Positions 21,640-32,060 of a stretch of 64,000 nucleotides of DNA are shown here, one piece after another. The notes below the pieces were generated by a model. The model was not told the origin of the DNA. It was given only the letters and a program-made list of their open reading frames with translations, and ran no database searches. The position numbers and the translations under genes are program-made. Positions within the stretch are counted from its first letter, which is position 1. Every line of letters begins with the position of its first letter. Origin of the DNA: Pomphorhynchus laevis (lineage: Eukaryota; Acanthocephala; Palaeacanthocephala; Echinorhynchida; Pomphorhynchidae). Where the stretch lies: NCBI GenBank assembly GCA_012934845.2, contig WNNJ02001453.1, positions 124,001-188,000 on the forward strand. The letters run 5' to 3'.

Positions 21640-21870
21640 ATCCATTTATTGATAAATAATTATTGGAGCTGGATCAAAGGAAAAAGAAAAATTTTATTAA
21701 TATTTCGCTAACTTCTGTTAGCGGCTTCAGAATATTACAATTGCAATTTTAAAATGTACATGCTTATACAAAAAAGTTTAAAACGATCGCCACCATTTGC
21801 TTTGAGCAGGTGCTGCTGTTATTAGCAATAGCCAGCTGCTTTCGCTGTTGCTTGAACTTTTGAATGAAAA
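21640..21870 (-). repeat. PLE tail repeat (P1 tail), reversed
   Basis: On the minus strand the unit holds CAAAGCAAATGGTGGCGATC, then CTGAAGCCGCTAACAGAAGT and TAGCGAAATATT, then GATCCAGCTCCAATAATTAT. The hairpin GCTAACAGAAGTTAGC lies at 21707-21722. Related units occur at 29600, 53120 and 60170. The part around 21750-21870 is inverted relative to 24735-24910, which follows the PLE at 23290, so I infer that it derives from PLE flanking or 3' sequence. Confidence 0.7.
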
Positions 21871-21929
21871 TTAACAATTCAAAATTTAATAAATTAAACA
21901 GAGACGATACATTAAAAAGATAGCGTAAT

Positions 21930-22290
21930 ATTGGCTCCTTCGATCACTAGCTTGTTTCAGGCATCTCTGGATAGCATGAAGGTACCGTCTGAATGAAAGA
22001 GGGTGATAGTGGTGCCGGTATTCAAAAAGTGTGATGTATGGTATTATAGGTGATATATGGTATTCAAAAAGGGTGATAAGAAGGGTGATTGGTTCAGGCA
22101 TCTCTGGATAGCATGGAGGTACCGTTTGAATGGAATAGTGCGATAGTGGTGCCGGTATTCAAAAAGGGTGATAAAAAGATATCAAGATATTGGCTCCTTC
22201 GGTCACTAGCTTGTTTCAGGCATCTCTGGATAGCATGAAGGTACCGTCTGAATGGAAGAGTGCGATAGTGGTGCCGGTATTCAAAAAGGG
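21930..22290 (+). repeat. Threefold tandem duplication within a LINE RT segment
   Basis: Three successive copies of the stretch that encodes SLFQASLDSMKVPSEWKSAI and VVPVFKKGD follow one another, starting near 21945, 22090 and 22195. Small differences separate them (GAATGAAAG, GAATGGAAT, GAATGGAAG). Only the third leads on into the remaining RT frame. Copies one and two have inner short repeats of GGTGATA-type words. Confidence 0.8.
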
Positions 22291-22984
22291 TGACCCGCGG
22301 TTAGCAGACAACTATCGAGCTATAAGTCTTACAAGTCATTTGGGTAAGGTACTGGAAAGGATCATCCACGAACATATATTCAGACATTTGAGCATATCAG
22401 GTCAGCATAGCTTTACGCAACATGTATTCAGAAAAGAACGTTCTTGCCTTACCAACCTTTTGTCTACCCGTGATGCCTGGATTGAATCAATGTCTCAAGG
22501 AAAGGCAGTTGACGTTATTCTGTTCGATTTTAGTCGTGCGTTTGATCGTGTTCTCCATAGTCTCCTCATTCAAACAGTGGCCAATTATGGCATTAATAGC
22601 TCAGTTATAGGATTGATTAGAGATTTTCTATCTAACAGATCTTTCAGAGTACGAATTGGTAGTACCCTATCCTCACCACATTTAATTACGTCGGGAGTTC
22701 CTCAGGGTTATGTACTAGGACCTTTATTGTTTAACATGTTTATGAACAGTTTACTCACACAGCTCCATTGTCCGTGTTTAGCCTTTGCTGACGATATCAA
22801 AATCTGGTGTGAGGTCATATCTGCAGATGACCATATCCGCTTACAACGTGACATTGACAGGGTTTATACATGGAGTGTTAATACTGGGGTATTGTTAAAC
22901 ATTTCTAAGTGCTCACACATTCGTCTCGTCAGGTCCAATGTGTCTTCCTTTCCGCTTCGTTACCGAGTCAGCTTTTTCAACTGA
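22190..22984 (+). pseudogene. LINE reverse transcriptase fragment (CR1/jockey type)
   Basis: This 264-codon open frame covers RT blocks: VPSEWKSAIVVPVFKKGD, NYRAISLTSHLGKVLERII, VFRKERSCLTNLL, VILFDFSRAFDRVLHSLL, SGVPQGYVLGPLLF, LAFADDIKIWCEV and WSVNTGVLLNISKC. The catalytic Asp residues (FDFSRAFD, FADD) are present. The endonuclease and the C-terminal end are absent. It is related to, but distinct from, the RT at 5530-6228. Confidence 0.85.
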
Positions 22985-23289
22985 CACGCCAATGGGCCCT
23001 ATTGATGGTTGATGTTCGTTTGCTCGAAGAATACGGTTGTATCATTGTGGTCGCCTTTTGTGAAGCTCATTGAGACACCATTTCATACTGTTGATGTGAC
23101 GGTTTTGTTTTAAGACTGGCTTGCCACGAAGTATATCGCCAACCCTTTTTCTTTATCATCATGAGCTTGAGACCAGCCATGGCTGAGTTCTTTAGTGCAT
23201 TATATATGACATATTCATACACCATATCAAAAATAATTGCGATAAAAATTAAATCATTATTAGATATATCCCATTTTCCCAAGTTAAAG

Positions 23290-24540
23290 AAGGAATTAAT
23301 TTATCTCAAATGATCCGTAATGCAAAGGGTAAAACGATGATTAGTTTTGACATCGTTTCGATGTTAACTAATGTGCACACGAATAAAGCTATTAAGCTAG
23401 CTGCAAACCTATTAGAGAAAAATTCGGATGGTCCCTTTAAACTTTGTTTTGAAAAGTCGACCAACATGCTTGTTTTATGCACAAATAAAACAATTTTTAA
23501 ATTTAATGAAGAGGCATACGAACAAAACGATGATTTTGCAAAGGAAAATCATCTAGCACCCATCTTAGTGAATTTTATATGAGAAATTCGGAATTACATT
23601 AAACCACTAAGATGGATGGATTTGTTATGTGGATTATATGTGTCGATTATACGTTTGCTATTTGTGATAACTCAATTGATGTACAGGACATATTAAGAGT
23701 AATAAATTGTTTTGATGAAAATATTCAGTGGACAATATACTTAGAATTAGATTATAGATTAGCATTTTTAAATGTCATCGTTAGTAGAACATCAAATGAT
23801 ATTTTAAAACATCCGTTTATTATAAAAAATTTAATAATTTAAATATTGTTTCGTGGAATACCTATGTCCCAACATCTTGGAAAATATCTGCTGTCAAATC
23901 TTGGTTTTTACGAAGTCAGATGATTGTTTCCGATATAAATGAACTTGAAACAAATAATAAGATAATTAGAATTCTATTAGATAAAACCGGTTTTCCATTA
24001 TGGGTAATTAAAAAGCTTTCTACAAAAGTACCAAAAAGGATAAACAAGTTGTTTGTGGCCCAGAGCGAGAAAATAAATACATATTATTACTATTTATAAA
24101 TAATATTTGGAATATTAATTTAAAAATATTTGTTTCAAACAATAAAACATTAAATACTTCAAATATTGTTTTTTATAATAGTAAAATACCGAAGTTGCAC
24201 AACATTTCGAAAAAGAAACCCAAACATTATGATGGAGTTGTTTATATATTTTTTGTTTAGAATGCAAAAAAATAAATTTGAGTAAAACATACCAACTATT
24301 AGATACTAGAATAAAACAACAAATACACACTCGAAAAGCGCCTAAGTAGCGCTATTGTAGACCATAGTTTAAATTTACATCACAATATTGACCATAATAA
24401 TACTGTTGTTTAGCAAAAGAAACCAATTGTTTAAATTTAAAAATTCTTGAGGCTTATTACATTCATAAAAACTCCAATACTATTATGCCGAATAATAAAC
24501 CTGGCGAAACGTTAAATATGTTGTAAAGATGTTGTAAACG
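23290..24540 (+). mobile_element. Penelope-like element fragment: RT plus GIY-YIG endonuclease
   Basis: The frame at 23310-23582 reads TMISFDIVSMLTNV, FKFNEEAYEQND and HLAPILVNFI, the PLE pattern SFDVVSLFTNV, F.FNG..Y.Q and G.PLAP.LA. 23612-23842 follows with VDYTFAICDNSIDVQDILRV and LDYRLAFLNVIVSRT. At 24230-24500 are GVVYIFF, LLDTRIKQQIHTR, SAIVDHSLNLHHNIDHN and LKILEAYYIHKNSNTIM, the parts of the GIY-YIG endonuclease found at the C-terminus of canonical PLEs. The front of the RT is missing and the frames are broken. GGCGAAACGTT at 24502-24512 resembles known PLE tails. Confidence 0.75.
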
Positions 24541-24734
24541 ATTCTTTTGTTTAAATAATTTTTCTATTTTTATTCTTCATTTAATTTTTCTAGTACTTTT
24601 AATTATTATTTTTTATTTTTTTTTAATTTTTTCAAATTATTTATTTTGAATGAAAATAATATGGTTATCATTTTTGTTTTGTTTTTAAACTATTTTGAAT
24701 CATCATTTTTTATTGCGTTTTGTGTGCCTTCAAA

Positions 24735-24910
24735 AGTTACCGAAATCGTGTCAAAAATTCAAACAACACTGAAGGCAGCTGTTTATCGCTAATAACAGGA
24801 GCACTTGCCCAAAGAAAATGGCGGCGATCGTTTAGAAATTTTTATATTAGCATGTACATTTTGATAAAAGTGTAATTTTCTGAAGATGCTCAATCGCAGT
24901 TTTCGTTTTT
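24735..24910 (+). repeat. Partner of the 21750-21870 repeat, inverted
   Basis: It contains GCAGCTGTTTATCGCTAATA, GGCGGCGATCGTTTAGAAAT and GCATGTACATTTTGATAAAA, then TTTTCTGAAGATGC. This matches, with roughly three quarters identity by eye, the reverse complement of 21730-21870. The two enclose the LINE fragment and the PLE. Confidence 0.65.
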
Positions 24911-24914
24911 GTTA

Positions 24915-25330
24915 CTCGTTCAACCGTTTTGAGTATCAATCAGACAATCAAAGCGTATTCTATTTGAAACTAACTTCTTCGTTATCAAAAGTTCAAGTTT
25001 TCGGAATCAAGGGCTATATTGGTAGCTGAGAGGTGATTTTTTACTGTTGATATAGTTTATTTTTTTGTTTTTGATCTTTGTTTTTTGTATTTTTTTAAAT
25101 TATTTATTCATATATATACATCTAATATAATTACAGTTGAAAGGAATTAATCGTCATAATCCAGTTGGGAAGAGAAAATCTTTTTCCCAGCTTAAGGAAA
25201 ATTGAAAAAATATAGAAGAATAATATTCAGTGCAAAAGAGACTCTTGCTGATAAAGCAATAATTTTTCGCACTTAAAATAACATGCAAAAAGAACAATAA
25301 TCTTTACAAAAAAATAAGAGAGATAGAAAG
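24915..25330. other. AT-rich leader before LINE B, no gene seen
   Basis: T-rich and A-rich runs without motifs. The last part may be the 5' untranslated region of the LINE B copy that starts near 25330. Confidence 0.4.
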
Positions 25331-25350
25331 GGAAATAAGAAAAACTTTTC

Positions 25351-25632
25351 GTGGAGAAATCTTCGAACGGTTTTTCAAGAGATAATTTTTACGAAATCTC
25401 GTTCAAAAGCTTAGCTTTGAAGGATAAATTCAAAGCGGCTTTAGTTGGAGAGGAGGGTGCAGAAATTATCGACATTTCTCCACGAGTGACGGCCATCGTT
25501 ATGAACTTGCCGTCATTTGCGGAGAAAGAAGATGTTGAAGAATTCTTACATCAATATGATGTAAGGATTCTGAAAACATGCAAATCATACAATCAATCAT
25601 ATATTTCCTTTATATTAAAAGGAACTGTATAA
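25351..25632 (+). pseudogene. LINE B ORF1, RNA-binding-like front part
   Basis: The 93-codon frame (SRDNFYEISFKSLALKDKFK, TAIVMNLPSFAEKEDVEEFL) matches the copy at 36351-36593 (FARITFKNVNIKETFWIKLQ, TGILRDFPSFAGEDDVKDL). The spacing suggests an RRM-like fold like that seen before the zinc knuckles in LINE ORF1 proteins. The frame is cut two codons before the inserted LINE A. Confidence 0.6.
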
Positions 25633-25633
25633 A

Positions 25634-26718
25634 AAACGATTTATTTTAACGTGGCAAATGCGTGCCAGCGCACGCTTACATGACCACAACAAAACAAGAC
25701 TGAATCAGGTGTCGAGAAGGTGTGAACGGAGGAGGTGTTTGAATGTGATAAAGGAGGGGGCGCGGCGGACGTCGAGAGGGAGTTGATTCCAGGCGAGTGA
25801 GGCGGCGACGAGGAAGGATCGGAGACCGTAGTTGTTGGAGTAATTAGGAACGTGGAGTAAGAGGGTATGACAGGAACGAAGCGATAGCGAGGTGGGGCGA
25901 GAATCGTCTAAGAAAGGAAGGTTGATGAACGATGGGGAGCCGACAGCGATGAGACGAAAAGTAATGAGAAGAAGGCGGAGTTTGATGCGGATGTGGATGG
26001 TGGGCCAGGAGAGTTGGCAAAATATGTGGATGTGTGGTCGAAGCGACGGAGACGAAAGAGCACTCGAACGGCGGTGTTGATTATTCGTTGTAGGGGTAGG
26101 ATGATGGATTTTGGAGAATTGGCGAAAAGGCTAAGGCAGTAATCGATTTTAGGGAAAAGAAGCGATGAAAGAAGAGACATACAAGAACGAAAGTCGATAA
26201 GGGGGCGGATACGGCGGATATCACGGAGAATTAAGTTAGATGAGCGGACCTTGTCACGGACGAAGGGTTTAAGGGAAAGGTGATCATCGAAATGGAAGCC
26301 TAAGAAAGTGAGATTGTGGATTATGGGAATGATCGATTAGGCAAAATATACAGTGGGAGGAGATATGTTTGGTTTACGGGGGAGGATCCACATTATTTTG
26401 GACTTTTCGGGGTTTAGAACGAGATGGAGATTGGAGAGACGTTTGTAGATAGAAGAAAGACAGTTGGAGGCAGAAATGCCGATATCGTGTATGCGATGTG
26501 CGGGTGCATGAGCATAGATTAGAATGTCATCGGCGTATTGCATGACCTTAAAGGAGTAAGGTTTGATAAACGGAGATAGATCGCCAAGCAGAAGAGAGAA
26601 AAGCAGGGGACCTAGGACTGAACCTTGTGGGACCCCGCAAAAAATAGGGATGGGAGGGAAGGATGATGAATTAGAACAGACGCGAAAGGAACGGTCGGAT
26701 AGATATGAGGTTAAAAAA
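25634..26718 (-). mobile_element. LINE A fragment, GC-richer subfamily, nested in LINE B
   Basis: Minus-strand RT end: PYSFKVMQYADDILIYAHAP, RLSNLHLVLNPEKSKIMWIL and LLSSLLFPKIDYCLSLFANS in the frames at 26543-26337 and 26180-25908. The plus-strand left edge is the reversed family end (TGGCAAATGCGTGCCAGCGC, ACGCTTACATGACC). The element is truncated at its 5' end near RPF (SDRSF in relatives). It keeps YADD. Base composition is clearly GC-richer than the LINE A copies at 2721 and 16300, with third positions often G or C. Confidence 0.85.
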
Positions 26719-26729
26719 TATGTATGTAG

Positions 26730-27300
26730 TTAAAAAAAATAAAATTAAGTGGAGGCAGCATCTGCGGACATCGAATATCTGTAAAGATATTCGACGAAGG
26801 CAATGCTGCTTTTCGGTATCAGCAGTGTTACAGATGTCAACGCTGGAGACATTTTCGAACATGTGTAGAGAGGTATCACCGCGTTGCGTCTACTACGGAG
26901 AAGAACATGAAAGACAATCATGCCTAAACAAAAACAAAAGACCTTAATATGCAAACTGTGAGTAACCTCATAAGGCGTACTCACACGTTTGTCCAGAGTT
27001 CAAGTCTTACTTAGCCTGGGTAAACGGTGAGAAGAAAAAGGCTTGTGAGGAGGCTCAATCATATCTTAAAGCAGCCAAAAGTCACTCTGGATCAACATGC
27101 TGGACAAGCAGCAATGTTGATCGAGAGAGTACTTTTGAAAAAGAAATGACTGCCTTAAGGCATAAAAGCGCTAAACTAAAAAAGGATGCTGTAGAAATTC
27201 AAATCGGAGTTGAACACAGCAACATTACACAAGTACAAATCGTTGAAACAGGAGAAAGACAATTCATCGATTTCAGTGACTACTTTCAATCGTTCTAACG
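26730..27300 (+). pseudogene. LINE B ORF1, zinc-knuckle part
   Basis: Across neighbouring frames the plus strand gives CQRWRHFRTC, CVYYGEEHERQSC and CPEFKSYLAWVNGEKKKA, in the order of CCHC zinc knuckles in jockey/R1-type ORF1 proteins. A lysine-rich, probably helical stretch follows (27130-27240). This is the continuation of 25351-25632 beyond the nested LINE A. Several frame changes. Confidence 0.55.
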
Positions 27301-28742
27301 ATTTGTCACAAACGAAAATAGAAGCTCTCAGAATGAGGACAATACTATGGAATATTGTTCCGTAGTATCGACTTATTCTTAGGGTCCTTCGATCAAGGTA
27401 ACAGGGACTGCTCTTAAGGGGCTGACGTTACCTGAATCACTTCAGGTGGCGTCGAGTAGGAGGGGCAGTTCATGGCAAAAAGCTTCTAATGCAAGGAAAA
27501 TAGCGAATAATTGAATTTTCTTCGCCTGAAGACATCTGCCTGAGGAGTTCGAATATAGGTTCTGTTAAGAACCTGATACAGTATTTCAGTCTCATTCAGG
27601 CGGATGTGCTTCTCTTTCAGGAAGCGAGATCACCCGATCAATTGAATATATTTGGCAGAAAGATCGACTACTACGACAAATTTGTGTTTGCGGAGGGTCT
27701 CAGAATAAAATTCTTTCGATTGTGGTTGGTAAAAAACGTTTTTGCGCGTCTTTACTATCGCATGGCACTAGCGAATTAGGTTCATTCCAACTTCTCTGTT
27801 TTTCATTTCCAAACGCCCAGTTTATGTAGCAAATTGTGACATCAAGCCGGGTGCCTAGAGTTCGAAAATGGGAGGAGAGAGATTCGGTCTATGCTGTTGA
27901 AGATATTCAATTTGGGTGCTCAGTTTTTAATAGGAGATTTTAACAATGACGGAGGGTATCGGCTGGACAATATGATCGCCCCAGCATAGGAGGTCATATG
28001 TCCCTCGGAAGGGACATTTATCTGTAGACGGAATTAATATTGCTCCACAGTGGATTTTGCAATACAAAATAAAAATACTAAATTCAAAATGAAATGGCAG
28101 CAGAATTTGCTGCCAGATTCGTTTAACGATGGACATAAACTTGCATATTGGTAGTCGAAGGAGGAACCAGTTTTCAAGATTAGATTTCAACCTACACGAT
28201 CCGGTATACAAGCATTCAATAAAGCAATTGAGGAAGTAATGATAAATTTAAATAATGAAATTAATTATACCAATATCTTAAATTTTTTTAATGAGATTAT
28301 AAATTTTAGTATATTAAATAATAATTCCGTAATAATTTTAATTTTTCGACTGTATTAGATGAATTTTATAAACAAAATAAAAAAAATCAAATAATTTATT
28401 AATTTTGAATGATGCCATTTTTAATAATGCAAATAATTTCTTAACGAATAAACGACTTCCAACATCAAGTACACACCCAAGGATCTTCATTTGAAACGTA
28501 TTCTCTGGGGTTTACGAACGGATGCGAATCTTTCATCTCAGAGAATCGCTCAAATGGCTCTGGTTAAGAATGACATTCAAGAGTCGAAGCAGAGGGCCGA
28601 CGCTAAAAAGTTGCTGTCTAACAAAATTTTTTCAAAGGAATGGAGGCAAACCATTAGGCGAACCACCTTCCGTTATTGGAGGGCAGCGTCTTCTATGTAG
28701 ATATTCTCTAAAGATTTTGAATTTGTACTTCATGAACTAAAC

Positions 28743-29295
28743 ATGAAGCACCTAGCCAATGTTGAGGTATGGACTGAGAGGAAAATGATGAGAGTCCGGA
28801 TGGAACTTTTGCTCTCGACCATCGACACTTCACAAGAGGACATCACTGTCAACGACATTTTGTGTGCGTGGCCAGTCATGCCAAAGATTTCATCTAACGG
28901 AGCTTCGCCATGTTCTGCTGCGACCAAATTGATCGTCGATAAATTTCGGACGGGTATAGCTAACAAGATGCTAGACGAACCTCTAGCTGCTTGGTGCGAT
29001 ATTGCGTCCGGAAGGGTGGTGTTTCTTGCGAAACAGAAATAGGGATCTTACTAGGAACCTTTCTTGATTCTGCGAGGATCGTGATATGTTGGGAGACCAC
29101 ATTCACGGTTTTCGTAGAGGAAGGGGGACTGTTAAGGCAGTAAGGTCCATACAGAACTTTCTCACCAGCGACAGTCGACCTGCAGTCCTCTATTCGCTGG
29201 ATGTGTCGGCAGCCTTCGACAACCTGAGGCATTATGCAATAATTACAACGTTAACCAGTGATGGAATACCAAGTAATATTTTGCATCAAAAATAA
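28743..29295 (+). pseudogene. LINE B ORF2: linker and first RT blocks
   Basis: 28743-29042 gives ILCAWPVMPKISSNGASPCS and KFRTGIANKMLDEPLAAW. 29086-29295 gives HGFRRGRGTVKAVRSIQNF and PAVLYSLDVSAAFDNLRH, that is the GFR block and the LDxSAAFD block with its catalytic Asp. The remaining RT, including YADD, is missing. Confidence 0.7.
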
Positions 29296-29599
29296 ATAAT
29301 AAATAAATAAATAATTCATCATTTAATAAATAAATGTTTTATTTTACAATAGAAAAATTAAGGCTTTTGAATAATTTTTATTTTTTGTTTTTGTACTGGA
29401 TTGATATTTTTCTTAGTTTTAAAAGTGTGTGGATTAATTAGTTGAATTTGTTCTTCATATTGCTTGACCTCAATTGCTTCTAATTCCGGACAAGTGTCTC
29501 AATCGAACCATGAAGAAAAGAATAAAAGGAAGCTAGATTGAGACCTCATATTTGGTTGAAGTTGAGAAGAAAAAAGGAGGAGAAAAATAAGAAATATGT

Positions 29600-29730
29600 A
29601 TATAAAACATTTTTACTTTAATAAACCATCAATTACAAAGAATATGCTAACAGAGGTTAGCGAAATATCGAATAAACCTTTCCTTCTTTCATTAATCTAG
29701 CTCCAATAATTCTTTAACAAAATTTATAAT
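29600..29730 (+). repeat. PLE tail repeat, forward
   Basis: ATGCTAACAGAGGTTAGCGA, then AATATCGAATAAACC and CTAGCTCCAATAATTC. The hairpin GCTAAC-AGAG-GTTAGC lies at 29645-29660 and is followed directly by GAAATATC, as in the other copies. Confidence 0.75.
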
Positions 29731-30407
29731 TTACCTTACTCTATAAGTAACATGATTTTTTGGCCAATTACAATATACTCCATTGATTTTTATTATATTA
29801 ATTACAAGATATTCATAAAACCCATTTTAATTATAAAACTTTAAGTTTATGCTAAACGTATTCTTGCATAACAGAAACATTATCGGAAATAACATGGATT
29901 TTTATTTATTAATTACAAGATATTCGTAAAACTCTTGAACTTTAATGCCTATGACGTAATCACCAAAATTTAATAAAATACAAAATTTATAATTTGACAT
30001 ATTGACACTCATATTGAAATATTTTCTCTTGTATATATAAATCGTGTCGATTTAACTTACAGAATATAAATTAATTAAAACATTTATTGATTTACAAATT
30101 TTAGTAATTACTACAATATCCTATGCAAAACTCGAATATTTTACGATATTTTCATTATTTTTGCAAATAAAGAGCGATTTAAGTATCTGGTTTAGACATT
30201 ATATCAGACTAGATTAAATAATAATTCCATAAGCAACATTTTACCTAAAGTTGATGCTTACTTTTCACTTAAATCAATAATAACATTCGATCTTCTTACA
30301 GAGCTGACAAAATTCTATTTTTGCCTGATAATAAATTAAACTATTGTATTTTAAATATTCCAACAATCGCTCGATTGATACATTTTATAAAAAGCTAGAA
30401 AAATCTA

Positions 30408-30420
30408 GAAATTTCTAGAA
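30408..30420. promoter_or_regulatory. Three-unit heat-shock element
   Basis: GAAATTTCTAGAA: GAA, TTC and GAA units at exact 5-bp spacing, the minimum site for a heat-shock-factor trimer. It is preceded by two more TCTAGAA-like words. No promoter or gene was recognised nearby; chance is possible. Confidence 0.35.
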
Positions 30421-30666
30421 TATATCTAACGAATGAAAAATACCATACACAAACAATTTAACCGAAATTGTACACCGAAAATATTTGCATTCTCAAATAT
30501 GAGTGGTTATTTGCTTATACACTAAAAATATCGTTCATAAATAGTTTTAGATCCAAAACACAATAGCTTCTTATATCATCGTAAGCAATTTAAAACTATT
30601 TTTAAAACTTGATTTTAGTCAAAATAAAATATAAAAGAATAAATAAAACTTTATTATATAAAATTA

Positions 30667-30904
30667 TTCTGATTGTGGCACGATATTATCCTCACAGGTT
30701 TGATCTTATCTTTAATACAGCAGGACGCTACAAATCGGTCTGGGTGGTCCAATCAGCTACTGACCCAGACCTACATTTCACGTTTCTACCTTTATTATCT
30801 GCTTTCTCCGTACACTGTACAGCAATAGCGTCTTTGATACAGTAGCGTCGTGTTGTATCAAAGATAAGATCAAACGTGAGGATAATATCGTGCCACAATC
30901 AGAA
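30667..30904. mobile_element. MITE with about 64-bp terminal inverted repeats
   Basis: Left arm 30667-30731 starts TTCTGATTGTGGCACGATAT and ends ACGCTAC; right arm 30842-30904 is its reverse complement with a 2-bp indel and a few mismatches. The inner part has its own inverted pair, GGTCTGGGT and ACCCAGACC. At 238 bp without coding capacity, this is a non-autonomous foldback or MITE-type element. A half copy lies at 8100-8166. A clear target duplication could not be fixed by eye. Confidence 0.85.
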
Positions 30905-30939
30905 AAATTTCTGCTCACAGATGCAATCAAGTACAATAT

Positions 30940-31330
30940 AAAATTGTAATCAAATCAGCTAACTGAGACTACGTATTTAATATAATAATAAAATAAACAA
31001 AACATAATAATGCTAAATCAAAATTTAATAATTAAATAATAAAATTAATAATTGTTTTTAGATTTTCTATAATTTAAATCAAGTTAAAATAAAAAATTGA
31101 AATTTAAATAAACGTCATTTTTATGAATTGACTAATAAATAACAGACGTTGTATCAGAATAAGAATTAGAGGTCATCAGGAGGAACTGCTATGCTATCAG
31201 GTTTCGGCCCCTAACTCCTCTACCCAACATAGCAGCAGGGCCAAATACATGCTAATGATGTATTTCCTCTGATAAAACTATCTAGTATCTTATTCTAATA
31301 CAGAGTATATTATTTATTATCCATCCATAA
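30940..31330 (-). repeat. P2 tail, best-preserved copy
   Basis: The plus strand runs from ATCAAATCAGCTAACTGAGA through AT-rich sequence, ACAGACGTTGTATCAGAATA, GGTCATCAGGAGGAACTGCT and AACATAGCAGCAGGGCCAAA to the reversed stop of the RT frame. It therefore lies 3' of the P2 coding region on the minus strand. CTGCTATG and CATAGCAG form an 8-bp stem. This copy defines the repeat family for the window. Confidence 0.8.
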
Positions 31331-31860
31331 AAATTTGCCACTTAAGAGTTTTAATTTATTCTTTATATTATTGTGTTGATTTATATATTTTACTATTTTC
31401 TGCTTGATGTTATTTTTATAGTAACCTAGTTTAAAATATGTATCTATTAAATTATTTAAATGATTTTGAAGAAAGCCAATATCATTACATATTGTTGCAA
31501 TTCTTAAAATTTCATTATTTAATGTATTATATTTTATATTATATGGTATGCATGAATGCTCATGCAAAAATATGTTTCTTGTAAATTTAAATATGTCATC
31601 TTTACGATATAAATTAATATTAGTTTTAGTTAATGTTAATTTAATGTTCATATCTAGATATACACCTTCTTTATCATCTATATTGGTTTTATTAAGAATA
31701 AGGCTTTCTGGATAAATTTGTTCACTATTTGAATAAAAATTATTAGAATTAAATACACATATATCATCAATGTATCGAAACATATTTTTCATATAATAGT
31801 TTAGATTTAGTTTTTACACAGTTATGAACAAATTCATATTCCATAAAGCTTAAAAACATA
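31320..31860 (-). mobile_element. P2 element RT fragment with YIDD motif
   Basis: The minus-strand frame (stop near 31310) carries FRYIDDICVFN, the catalytic Tyr-x-Asp-Asp, then YPESLILNKTN, VYLDMNIKLTLTKTN, LYRKDDIFKFTRNIF, CIPYNIKYNTLNNEILRI and CNDIGFLQNHLNNLI. Just upstream, FMEYEFVHNCVK extends it. The pattern (IP....Y.....I.RIAR.C....) fits a PLE-like or related RT group known from many invertebrates. Only the last third of the RT is here. Copies lie at 57829 and 58353. Confidence 0.7.
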
Positions 31861-32060
31861 TAATATCATTTTATTTAATGATGTCGACGCATTTGACGAA
31901 ATACAATTTACTCCGATTTTTATAACTTTGTAGTTCAATAAATATTTAATCAAAAAATAGCATATGAACACAAACACCAATTTCAGTTTTCTTCTTTACA
32001 AATAAGTTTCATTTGGGCAATTTCGTGTTCAAGTGTATTATTTGCAAGCAATTGAAAAAA
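31860..32060 (+). other. Leader before LINE C ORF1
   Basis: AT-rich sequence between the P2 fragment and the first ATG of LINE C ORF1. The exact left edge of LINE C was not found, because no target duplication could be recognised. Confidence 0.4.

Larger units (their letters stand above)
25330..29290 (+). mobile_element. LINE B copy 1, broken and interrupted
   Basis: This jockey/I-group LINE has ORF1 (25351-25632, then 26730-27300 after a nested LINE A) and ORF2. ORF2 starts near 27500 with decayed endonuclease (VFQSHSGGCASLSGSEITR-like, GTSELGSFQLLCF). It continues with a linker at 28490-29040 (LKRILWGLRTDANLSSQ, KHLANVEVWTERKMMRVR) and RT block A at 29086-29295. Similarity stops at 29290 in an AT repeat, so the rest of the RT is missing. 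It shares its architecture with the copy at 36120-39790. Confidence 0.7.
29300..30600. other. AT-rich stretch with a PLE tail repeat; no gene
   Basis: Contains an AAATA-type microsatellite (29290-29320), the PLE tail repeat at 29600-29730 and a three-unit HSE at 30408. The rest is AT-rich with no motif seen on either strand. Confidence 0.45.

Noticed and set aside
30609-30845. 78-codon frame as a gene
   Set aside because: It runs through the MITE and has no independent support.
31160-31270. CTGATGA and CCGAAAC words of a hammerhead ribozyme on the minus strand of the P2 tail
   Set aside because: The order and spacing do not allow the three stems, and CTGATGA is not kept in the other copies.
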